Below are positions 56,947 to 64,000 of a stretch of 64,000 nucleotides of DNA, piece by piece. The notes below the pieces were generated by a model that was not told the DNA's origin, searched no databases, and saw only the letters and a list, made by a program, of their open reading frames with translations. The position numbers and the translations under genes are program-made. The DNA lies in NCBI RefSeq assembly GCF_023017105.1, contig NZ_JALKEV010000015.1, positions 1-64,000 on the forward strand. The letters are read 5' to 3'. The number at the start of each line of letters is the position of its first letter. Position 1 is the stretch's first letter. This stretch comes from Halalkalibacter sp. APA_J-10(15). Its GTDB lineage: Bacteria; Bacillota; Bacilli; Bacillales; Bacillaceae_D.

Positions 56947-57165
56947 TTGGATATATTGTTCATATTAGTTGTTCCGTTTTTGGTGATGGTTATTGTAACC
57001 CGTGTAACCTTTAGCCTAGTCGGAGCAACGATTGTAACACTCATGATTGCGTTTGTATTAGGCGTACATGTGCAACCGTTTTGGGTAATTGGGATAGCGA
57101 TCGGCTCATTTGTTGTCGGTTTGCTAGTAGCGAAGAAAGTATTGGAGCGTAAGCCAGGTATGTAA
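56947..57165 (+). CDS. csbA: CsbA family small membrane protein
   Basis: A 72-residue, very hydrophobic protein with two or three membrane helices (LFILVVPFLVMVIVTRV, ATIVTLMIAFVLGV, WVIGIAIGSFVVGLLVA). It has the size and position of B. subtilis csbA, directly upstream of uvrBA. Function unknown; B. subtilis csbA is under SigB. The start is TTG 56947 with AAAAGGGG eight bases before it. Confidence 0.85.
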   Translation: MDILFILVVPFLVMVIVTRVTFSLVGATIVTLMIAFVLGVHVQPFWVIGIAIGSFVVGLLVAKKVLERKPGM

Positions 57166-57166
57166 G

Positions 57167-57199
57167 GAGTATCCGTGTGAGGACAGGATGCTCTTTTTA
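57167..57199 (+). terminator. Terminator of csbA
   Basis: GAGTATCC and GGATGCTC pair with one G-U, followed by TTTTTA. It separates csbA from uvrBA. Confidence 0.8.
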
Positions 57200-57602
57200 T
57201 CTTTTGTATGAGGAAAGAGATTTTCGTCTATGCCCACTTATTATATTTAGGGTATTCGGATTATCGGATTGAAAATATCAAATTGTATCATGTTATTTAA
57301 GGAAGACTAATAAGAGAGTGGGTAAAAGAATGGAGAGAGGATCTGCTTCAGTTGATACACGTTCTACTTACCAAAAAGCTCAAGTCCTTGTAATAGATCA
57401 GCACGATGCTTGTAGATGCTAGGACAAAAGTGTTTTAATGAATAAGAATCAGAACAAATACGTGACATTGTAAATAAAATCACCCTGAAGTATATGTATA
57501 TTTCATTCAATAGGATTATGCGCAAATTTCATCCTCTACGTTCGTGCACGATTCTAATTCTTTACTAAGTACTTTCGCTATGTCTAAGTCTCAATTTATT
57601 TT
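57200..57602. other. Intergenic region before uvrBA
   Basis: No gene. Positions 57330-57425 resemble a decayed R1 copy (GATACACGTT, CTTGTAATAGATCAGCACGATG). Confidence 0.4.
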
Positions 57603-57630
57603 TTGCATATCAGGAACATTTGTTCTATAA
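57603..57630 (+). promoter_or_regulatory. uvrBA promoter with LexA (DinR) box
   Basis: TTGCAT (57603-57608), a 16-base spacer and TATAAT (57625-57630). The spacer holds GAACATTTGTTC (57613-57624), matching the Bacillus LexA box core GAAC-N4-GTTC. LexA bound here would block RNA polymerase. Confidence 0.85.
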
Positions 57631-57726
57631 TAGTGCTGTATGGTAACTTTTTGAAATATGCTATTTAAGATGGATGGAACGAGCTATAATGACGGCTACA
57701 TAAAAGGTTCGGAAGGAGGAAGTTTG

Positions 57727-59703
57727 ATGAATGGGTCATTTGAATTAGTGTCGCCTTACAAGCCTGAGGGGGACCAGCCCAAGGCGATTGAAAAGATTGT
57801 TGAAGGAATCCGACAGAATGCTAAGCATCAAACACTTTTAGGAGCGACGGGGACTGGGAAAACATTCACGATGTCGAATGTTATTCAAGCTATCAATAAA
57901 CCAACGTTAATTATGGCTCATAATAAAACGTTGGCAGGTCAGCTATATAGTGAGTTTAAGGAATTTTTCCCGAATAATGCGGTTGAGTATTTTGTGAGTT
58001 ATTATGATTATTATCAGCCAGAGGCTTATGTGCCTAGCTCAGATACGTTTATTGAAAAGGATTCGAGCATTAACGATGAAATTGATAAGCTGAGACACTC
58101 GGCGACAAGCGCTTTATTTGAACGAAACGATGTCATTATTATTGCGAGTGTGTCTTGTATATACGGTTTAGGTTCGCCTGAGGAATATCGTGACCTCGTA
58201 GTTTCACTTCGAATAGGGATGGAAATTGAAAGGAATGATTTACTCCGTCAACTCGTCGACATCCAATATGATCGGAATGATCTTAATTTTGTTCGCGGAA
58301 CGTTTCGTGTTCGTGGAGATGTCGTTGAAATTTTCCCAGCATCTCGTGATGAACAGTGTATCCGTATTGAGTTTTTTGGTGATGAAATTGATCGGATTAC
58401 CGAGGTGGATAGTTTAACAGGTGAAATAAAAGGGGAACGGAATCATGTTGCCATTTTCCCAGCATCTCACTTCGTTACTCGTGAAGAAAAGATGAAAATA
58501 GCGATCGCGAATATTGAGAAAGAGCTGGAGGAGAGGCTTGCTGATCTGAGAGAAGAGGGCAAGCTACTAGAAGCGCAGCGGTTGGAGCAGCGTACTCGAT
58601 ATGATATTGAAATGATGAGCGAAATGGGGTTTTGCTCGGGGATTGAAAACTATTCTCGTCATTTAACATTACGTGAATCTGGAGCGACACCGTATACATT
58701 AATTGACTTCTTTCCTGAGGATTTCCTATTAATTATGGATGAGTCCCATGTTTCGCTTCCACAAGTGCGTGGTATGTACAATGGAGATAGAGCGCGTAAA
58801 GAGGTGCTTGTGAATCATGGTTTTCGACTTCCCTCAGCTCTTGATAACCGTCCATTACGGTTTGAAGAATTTGAAAAAAAGGTGAATCAAGCTGTGTATG
58901 TATCAGCAACACCAGGATCTTATGAGCTAGAGCATTCACCTGAAATGGTTGAGCAAATTATTCGCCCAACTGGTTTATTAGATCCAACGATTGATGTTCG
59001 TCCGATTGAAGGCCAAATTGATGATCTAATTGGTGAAATTCATGAGCGTGTCGAGAAAAATGAGCGCGTACTCGTGACGACGTTAACGAAGAAGATGTCG
59101 GAGGATTTAACTGATTATTTGAAAGAGATCGGTATTCGAGTGCGATACTTGCATTCTGAAATAAAGACGCTTGAGCGGATTGAGATTATTCGTCAGCTAC
59201 GTATGGGGACGTTTGATGTATTGGTTGGAATCAATTTATTACGGGAAGGTCTCGATATTCCTGAAGTTTCATTAGTTGCGATTTTAGATGCGGATAAAGA
59301 AGGCTTCTTACGTTCTGATCGCTCGCTAATTCAGACGATTGGCCGTGCAGCGCGAAATTCAAATGGGCATGTCATTATGTACGCTGATAAAATCACAAAG
59401 TCGATGAAGATCGCCCTCGATGAGACAAAGCGCCGTCGTACTTTGCAGGAAGAACATAACGAGAGAAACGGTATTACGCCTAAAACAATTCAAAAGAAAA
59501 TACCAGAAGTGATTCAAGCGACTCTTGTTGCAGAATCGACAGAAGATGGTTACAGTAGACCGAAGGCGAAGCTAAGTAAGAAAGAAAAGGATGCCATGCT
59601 TGAGCGGATGGAGCAAGAAATGAAGGATGCTGCACGTGAGTTGAATTTCGAGAGAGCGGCAGAGTTACGTGATCTTATTTTAGAATTAAAAGCAGAGGGG
59701 TGA
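57727..59703 (+). CDS. uvrB: Excinuclease ABC subunit B
   Basis: A 658-residue DNA repair helicase-like protein that accepts damaged DNA from UvrA and recruits UvrC. It has Walker A GATGTGKT, the beta-hairpin region [25 protein letters not shown]-type IMDESH, helicase motif [12 protein letters not shown], and a C-terminal UvrC-binding UVR domain ([14 protein letters not shown]). ATG 57727 has AGGAGGA six bases upstream and gives the usual length; the frame from 57658 is too long. Confidence 0.97.
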   Translation: MNGSFELVSPYKPEGDQPKAIEKIVEGIRQNAKHQTLLGATGTGKTFTMSNVIQAINKPTLIMAHNKTLAGQLYSEFKEFFPNNAVEYFVSYYDYYQPEAYVPSSDTFIEKDSSINDEIDKLRHSATSALFERNDVIIIASVSCIYGLGSPEEYRDLVVSLRIGMEIERNDLLRQLVDIQYDRNDLNFVRGTFRVRGDVVEIFPASRDEQCIRIEFFGDEIDRITEVDSLTGEIKGERNHVAIFPASHFVTREEKMKIAIANIEKELEERLADLREEGKLLEAQRLEQRTRYDIEMMSEMGFCSGIENYSRHLTLRESGATPYTLIDFFPEDFLLIMDESHVSLPQVRGMYNGDRARKEVLVNHGFRLPSALDNRPLRFEEFEKKVNQAVYVSATPGSYELEHSPEMVEQIIRPTGLLDPTIDVRPIEGQIDDLIGEIHERVEKNERVLVTTLTKKMSEDLTDYLKEIGIRVRYLHSEIKTLERIEIIRQLRMGTFDVLVGINLLREGLDIPEVSLVAILDADKEGFLRSDRSLIQTIGRAARNSNGHVIMYADKITKSMKIALDETKRRRTLQEEHNERNGITPKTIQKKIPEVIQATLVAESTEDGYSRPKAKLSKKEKDAMLERMEQEMKDAARELNFERAAELRDLILELKAEG

Positions 59704-59706
59704 TGT

Positions 59707-62571
59707 GTGGTGGCTTTAGAAGAAATCGTTGTAAAGGGAGCACGATCACACAATTTAAAAAATATTGATGTAACCATTCCACGTGATAAGCTCGTTGTAT
59801 TAACGGGCTTATCTGGATCTGGTAAATCATCATTAGCATTTGATACGATTTATGCTGAAGGTCAAAGACGGTATGTTGAATCATTATCCGCCTATGCACG
59901 TCAATTTCTAGGGCAAATGGATAAGCCAGATGTCGATGCAATTGAAGGGCTGTCTCCGGCGATTTCGATCGATCAGAAAACGACAAGCCGTAACCCACGT
60001 TCAACCGTCGGGACAGTAACGGAGATTTTTGATTATTTACGTCTTCTCTATGCTCGGATTGGAAAGCCTGTCTGTCCGAAGCATGGAATCGAAATAACAT
60101 CACAAACGATTCAACAAATGGTCGACCGTTTGAAGGGTTTCCCGGAGCGAACGAAAATGCAAATTCTCGCACCGATCGTCTCAGGACGTAAAGGAACGCA
60201 TGCGAAAGCACTTGAAGATATTAAGAAGCAAGGCTACGTTCGGATGCGCATTAATGGAGAAATGTATGAAGTGGCAGATGAAGTGACACTAGAGAAAAAT
60301 AAAAAGCATAACATCGAAGTTGTCATTGACCGAGTGGTCATGAAGGAAGGAATTGAAACCCGCCTCGCCGATTCACTAGAGACGGCACTTGCATTAGCAG
60401 ATGGTCGAGTATTAGTCGATGTTATCGGTGACGAAGAGCTGTTATTTAGTCAGCACCATGCTTGTCCAGAGTGTGGCTTTTCGATACAAGAATTAGAGCC
60501 ACGAATGTTCTCTTTTAACAGTCCATTTGGAGCGTGTCCGACGTGTGATGGTTTAGGGTTAAAGCTCGAAGTTGATGTTGATCTCGTTATCCCAGACCGT
60601 TCAAAGACAATACGTGAAGGTGCGATCATTGCTTGGGAGCCTACGAGCTCGCAATATTACCCAAAGTTGCTCGAAGCGGTTTGCTCTCATTATCAAATTG
60701 ACATGGATATGGCTATTGATCAATTGCCTACGAATTTGCTAGATAAAGTGTTGTTTGGTAGCGGGTCTGAGAGAATTTATTTCCGTTACGAAAATGAATT
60801 TGGTCAAGTACGTGAGAATGATATTTTATTTGAAGGTGTCATTCATAATATTAGTCGTCGTTATCATGAAACAAGCTCGGATTACATTCGGGAGCAAATG
60901 GAAGCATACATGACGCAGAAGAAATGCCCAACTTGTAAAGGATATCGACTCAAAAAGGAAGCGCGCGCTGTCTTTATAGGTGGTTCTCATCTTGGACAAG
61001 TAGCTGCTTTATCGGTGAAGGATGCGTTGATTTTCTTTGAGAGCTTACAGTTAAGTGAAAAGGATTACGCGATTGCTCGACTTATTTTAAAGGAAATTAA
61101 CGATCGTTTAGGCTTCCTTGTAAATGTAGGGCTTGATTATTTGTCATTAGATCGAGCTGCGGGAACACTATCAGGTGGTGAGGCCCAACGAATTCGTTTA
61201 GCTACGCAAATTGGCTCATCGTTAATGGGTGTTCTATATATATTAGATGAACCATCGATTGGTTTACATCAACGAGATAATGATCGTCTCATTCAAACAC
61301 TTGAACATATGAGGAATTTAGGGAATACGTTAATCGTTGTCGAGCATGATGAAGATACGATGTTGGCAGCTGATTATATTATTGACATTGGACCTGGAGC
61401 TGGAATCCATGGTGGAGAAATAACGGCACAAGGAACACCGCAGGAAATTATGGTAAATGAACAATCTTTAACAGGTCAATATTTGGCTGGGAAAAGGTTT
61501 ATTCCGGTTCCGCATGAGCGTAGACGAAGCGCGGGGCGCTCCTTCACTGTTAAAAAGGCGAGTGAAAACAATTTAAAAAATGTGACGGTTACTTTCCCTT
61601 TAGGTGTATTTACAGCGGTAACGGGGGTTTCGGGATCAGGAAAGAGTACCCTCATTAATGGAATTGTTCATAAGGCTTTGGCTCAAAAGCTCCATCGTGC
61701 AAAAGAGAAGCCTGGTGCTCACAAGGAAATCACGGGCCTGGACGAAATTGATAAAGTGATCGATATTGACCAATCGCCAATTGGCCGAACACCACGCTCG
61801 AATCCAGCAACATATACAGGAGTCTTTGATGATATTCGTGATGTTTTTGCGATGACGAATGAGGCGAAGGTGAGAGGGTATAAGAAGGGGCGCTTTAGCT
61901 TTAACGTAAAAGGTGGACGCTGTGAAGCATGTCGTGGTGACGGTATCATTAAAATTGAAATGCATTTCTTACCTGATGTATATGTGCCATGTGAGGTGTG
62001 TGAAGGAAAACGTTATAATCGTGAAACGTTAGAAATAACCTATAAAGGAAAGACGATTGCTGATGTGCTTAGTATGACGGTCGAAGAGAGCTTAATCTTC
62101 TTTGAAAATATTCCGAAAATCAAACGGAAGATTCAAACGTTGCTTGATGTCGGATTAGGCTATATAAAGCTCGGACAGGCAGCAACGACATTATCTGGTG
62201 GAGAAGCGCAGCGAGTGAAGCTTGCCTCCCAGCTTCATAAACGAGCAACAGGGAAAACGTTGTACATTTTAGATGAGCCGACAACCGGGTTACATGTTGA
62301 TGATATTGACCGCTTATTAAATGTATTGCAAAGACTTGTTAATAACGGTGATTCCGTTATTGTCATTGAACATAATCTAGATGTCATTAAAACCGTTGAT
62401 CATATTATTGATCTAGGCCCAGAAGGTGGCGATAAAGGAGGACAAATTGTTGCGGAAGGCACACCAGAGAAAGTAGCAGAAATAAAAGGCTCCTATACCG
62501 GACAATATTTGAAACCTATCCTTGAACGAGATCGTAGAAGAATGGAAGAGCGAGTGGTTGAAAGTGTGTGA
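59707..62571 (+). CDS. uvrA: Excinuclease ABC subunit A
   Basis: A 954-residue damage-sensing ABC ATPase. There are two ATPase halves ([20 protein letters not shown] and [14 protein letters not shown]), zinc-binding motifs [19 protein letters not shown]... with CPTCDG and CEAC...CEVC, and two signature motifs ([24 protein letters not shown]). The start is GTG 59707 or the adjacent GTG 59710, four to seven bases after the uvrB stop and following AGAGGGG. It forms an operon with uvrB under LexA. Confidence 0.98.
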   Translation: MVALEEIVVKGARSHNLKNIDVTIPRDKLVVLTGLSGSGKSSLAFDTIYAEGQRRYVESLSAYARQFLGQMDKPDVDAIEGLSPAISIDQKTTSRNPRSTVGTVTEIFDYLRLLYARIGKPVCPKHGIEITSQTIQQMVDRLKGFPERTKMQILAPIVSGRKGTHAKALEDIKKQGYVRMRINGEMYEVADEVTLEKNKKHNIEVVIDRVVMKEGIETRLADSLETALALADGRVLVDVIGDEELLFSQHHACPECGFSIQELEPRMFSFNSPFGACPTCDGLGLKLEVDVDLVIPDRSKTIREGAIIAWEPTSSQYYPKLLEAVCSHYQIDMDMAIDQLPTNLLDKVLFGSGSERIYFRYENEFGQVRENDILFEGVIHNISRRYHETSSDYIREQMEAYMTQKKCPTCKGYRLKKEARAVFIGGSHLGQVAALSVKDALIFFESLQLSEKDYAIARLILKEINDRLGFLVNVGLDYLSLDRAAGTLSGGEAQRIRLATQIGSSLMGVLYILDEPSIGLHQRDNDRLIQTLEHMRNLGNTLIVVEHDEDTMLAADYIIDIGPGAGIHGGEITAQGTPQEIMVNEQSLTGQYLAGKRFIPVPHERRRSAGRSFTVKKASENNLKNVTVTFPLGVFTAVTGVSGSGKSTLINGIVHKALAQKLHRAKEKPGAHKEITGLDEIDKVIDIDQSPIGRTPRSNPATYTGVFDDIRDVFAMTNEAKVRGYKKGRFSFNVKGGRCEACRGDGIIKIEMHFLPDVYVPCEVCEGKRYNRETLEITYKGKTIADVLSMTVEESLIFFENIPKIKRKIQTLLDVGLGYIKLGQAATTLSGGEAQRVKLASQLHKRATGKTLYILDEPTTGLHVDDIDRLLNVLQRLVNNGDSVIVIEHNLDVIKTVDHIIDLGPEGGDKGGQIVAEGTPEKVAEIKGSYTGQYLKPILERDRRRMEERVVESV

Positions 62572-62632
62572 GTAGATTTTAAGTAAGAATAACATTCGTG
62601 GAAGGAATCTAGGGTAAAATGTAAATAAACCC

Positions 62633-62661
62633 TAAGAAAAGCCGCAATCGCGGTTTTCTTA
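62633..62661 (+). terminator. Terminator of uvrBA (first copy of duplicated hairpin)
   Basis: TAAGAAAA-CCGC and GCGG-TTTTCTTA pair, with a bulged G. An identical 29-base hairpin is at 62827-62855. Confidence 0.8.
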
Positions 62662-62860
62662 AAAGGTAAGAATGTATAAAATTCGAGGAAGAAAAGTGAG
62701 AAAAACCGAAGAAGCTAATGGGATCATTCAATGAAGGGCGTTGGCTTCGCACGTTACACGTTTTTCTGAAAGAACCCCACTTTCAAAAAAACGTAAAACC
62801 ATTGTAACGGCTCAGCACCACGTAATTAAGAAAAGCCGCAATCGCGGTTTTCTTATTAAA
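62655..62860 (+). repeat. R1 repeat, longest copy
   Basis: Starts AAAAGGTAAGAAT. It contains CGTTACACG, the stem CGTTTTTCTGAAAG (62759-62772) paired with 62780-62793 with one mismatch around loop AACCCCA, then ATTGTAACGGCTCAGCAC and AATTAAGAAAAG. It ends in a second exact copy of the uvrA terminator hairpin (62827-62855). The gap 62572-62883 holds no gene. Confidence 0.75.
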
Positions 62861-62883
62861 TTTCTTTTAGGAGGGACTAAGTA

Positions 62884-63987
62884 ATGGAAGAGCGTAAGAT
62901 GATATTGAAGATGATTGAGGATGGGAAGATTACTGCCGAAGAAGGAGTAAAGCTATTAGAAGCAATTGAAGACAAAGAGCCTATTGAGCCAAATCAGGAA
63001 GCTAAGTCTGAAGTGACTACTAAGGTGAACTGGGATGAAGGGGATTCCTACAGGGAGCGTGCCCGTCATTCTCGAACATCAACGACGAACTTATTTACTT
63101 CTTTCATTGATAGTGCCATTCAAAAAATTAAAGATGTCGATCTCGATTTTAATTTTGGCGCATCGTTTGATGTCGATCATATTTTCCAGCATCGCGAACA
63201 TTCCCCGACCTCCATTGATGTCTCCTTAGAAAATGGTTCGATTACGTTTCAACCGTGGGATGAAAAGGACGTCCGAGTTGAATGTACAGCGAAGGTTTAT
63301 CGGGCGAAGGATTTAGAAGAAGCACGTCGAATTTTCCTAGATGAATGCTCCTTCCGTATATCCGAACAACGTATGCTTTTTCATACGAAAACAAAATCAA
63401 TAAAAGTGCAAACCGTTATCTATGTACCTCGAAGGGAATTTGAACATGTGAAGCTGTATACGTTTAATGGTCAAATTATTGGGGAAAGGATAGAAATCGA
63501 TACGTTTGATATTAATGCGATGAACGGTTCATTGAAATTAACTGATGTACAGTCGAAAAAGCTAATTGCTGAGACAGTGAATGGCGCCATTGATTTGACA
63601 CAATCAAAAGCAGAGCTCGTTGATGTGAAAACATTAAATGGTGCCATTACAATCGATGGTCAAGTACAAGATTTAGATGCTGAGTCTGTCAATGGGTCGA
63701 TCACGTATCATGTTGGCCGACTAGATGAATCAGGATATGCCGATTTAAAAGCAGCAACAGGTAGTATACACTTAGTCGTTCCGAAGAGCTTACGAGTTGA
63801 AGGGAAATTAAAGACAAATGTCGGAGGGTTTTCAGTCGGAATGTATGATCATGAAAAGCTTGAAGAGAAGAAGGAGTTTGCCCAAAAGCAATTAACGTTT
63901 ATCGGTAACCAGCAATCATCTCCGCGAGTGAAAGTGAATGCATTAACGAATACCGGCTCAATTGTCGTAAAAGATCAAGTAAACTGA
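62884..63987 (+). CDS. yvlB: YvlB-like DUF4097 protein
   Basis: A 367-residue protein. A short N-terminal helical domain (ERKMILKMIEDGKITAEEGVKLL) is joined by a polar linker to a DUF4097 beta-helix domain at about 110-365, with repeating turns such as FDINAMNGSLKLTDVQSK, LIAETVNGAIDLT, VDVKTLNGAITIDG and LDAESVNGSITYHVG. No signal peptide is seen. Family members are linked to the cell-envelope stress response in Bacillus (yvlAB, liaG). It lies after uvrA as in B. subtilis. AGGAGG lies eight bases before the ATG. Confidence 0.92.
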   Translation: MEERKMILKMIEDGKITAEEGVKLLEAIEDKEPIEPNQEAKSEVTTKVNWDEGDSYRERARHSRTSTTNLFTSFIDSAIQKIKDVDLDFNFGASFDVDHIFQHREHSPTSIDVSLENGSITFQPWDEKDVRVECTAKVYRAKDLEEARRIFLDECSFRISEQRMLFHTKTKSIKVQTVIYVPRREFEHVKLYTFNGQIIGERIEIDTFDINAMNGSLKLTDVQSKKLIAETVNGAIDLTQSKAELVDVKTLNGAITIDGQVQDLDAESVNGSITYHVGRLDESGYADLKAATGSIHLVVPKSLRVEGKLKTNVGGFSVGMYDHEKLEEKKEFAQKQLTFIGNQQSSPRVKVNALTNTGSIVVKDQVN

Positions 63988-64000
63988 GGTGGTTAACAAT

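Overview
The window is a chromosomal segment from a low-G+C, endospore-forming Bacillaceae bacterium, probably a relative of the alkaliphilic Bacillus groups. The assignment rests on gene order: hag ... flaG-fliD-fliS-fliT ... hpf-secA-prfB-yvjA-cccB-ftsE-ftsX ... ctpB-minJ ... csbA-uvrB-uvrA-yvlB follows the Bacillus subtilis order. Species level cannot be settled from the sequence. No rRNA, tRNA, CRISPR array or intact mobile element was seen.

Region 1 (1-25785) is a flagellin locus. It holds the 3' part of hag, then a run of 23 genes on one strand that reads as a flagellin glycosylation island. It opens with a good SigD-type promoter (TAAA-N15-GACGATAT, 807-833). The outer parts encode pseudaminic-acid synthesis and transfer: a PseB-like dehydratase and a Maf transferase on the left, and PseH, PseF, PseG, PseI, a second SDR and PseC on the right. 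Between them lies an AT-rich insert making a dTDP-4-amino-4,6-dideoxyhexose (RmlA, RmlB, aminotransferase) with unusual tailoring genes (ATP-grasp ligase, MmgE/PrpD protein, hexapeptide acyltransferase) and three glycosyltransferases. After an internal terminator and promoter comes a five-gene acyl module: ACP, FabG-like reductase, acyl-AMP ligase, LuxE-like and LuxC-like proteins. This acyl-activating and reducing module inside a flagellin-sugar island is the most interesting system in the window.

Region 2 (25786-28942) is flaG-fliD-fliS-fliT behind a second SigD-type promoter. It encodes the filament cap, the flagellin chaperone and associated proteins.

Region 3 (28943-39671) is accessory. 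It has a small coiled-coil gene, a LacI-type regulator with matching operators in front of itself and of the next operon, that operon (heparinase II/III-like lyase, GH88 unsaturated glucuronyl hydrolase, GH2 beta-galactosidase), and a PAS-GGDEF diguanylate cyclase. No transporter or secreted depolymerase is present.

Region 4 (39672-64000) is housekeeping: cold-shock protein, hpf behind a SigB-like promoter, secA, prfB with its programmed +1 frameshift, a YitT membrane protein, cytochrome c551, ftsEX followed by a coiled-coil M23 hydrolase, ctpB, minJ, a glycerophosphodiesterase, csbA, uvrBA with a LexA box, and yvlB. Its intergenic spaces carry at least three families of short non-coding repeats, several of them hairpin-forming, and a degraded IS1182-type transposase.
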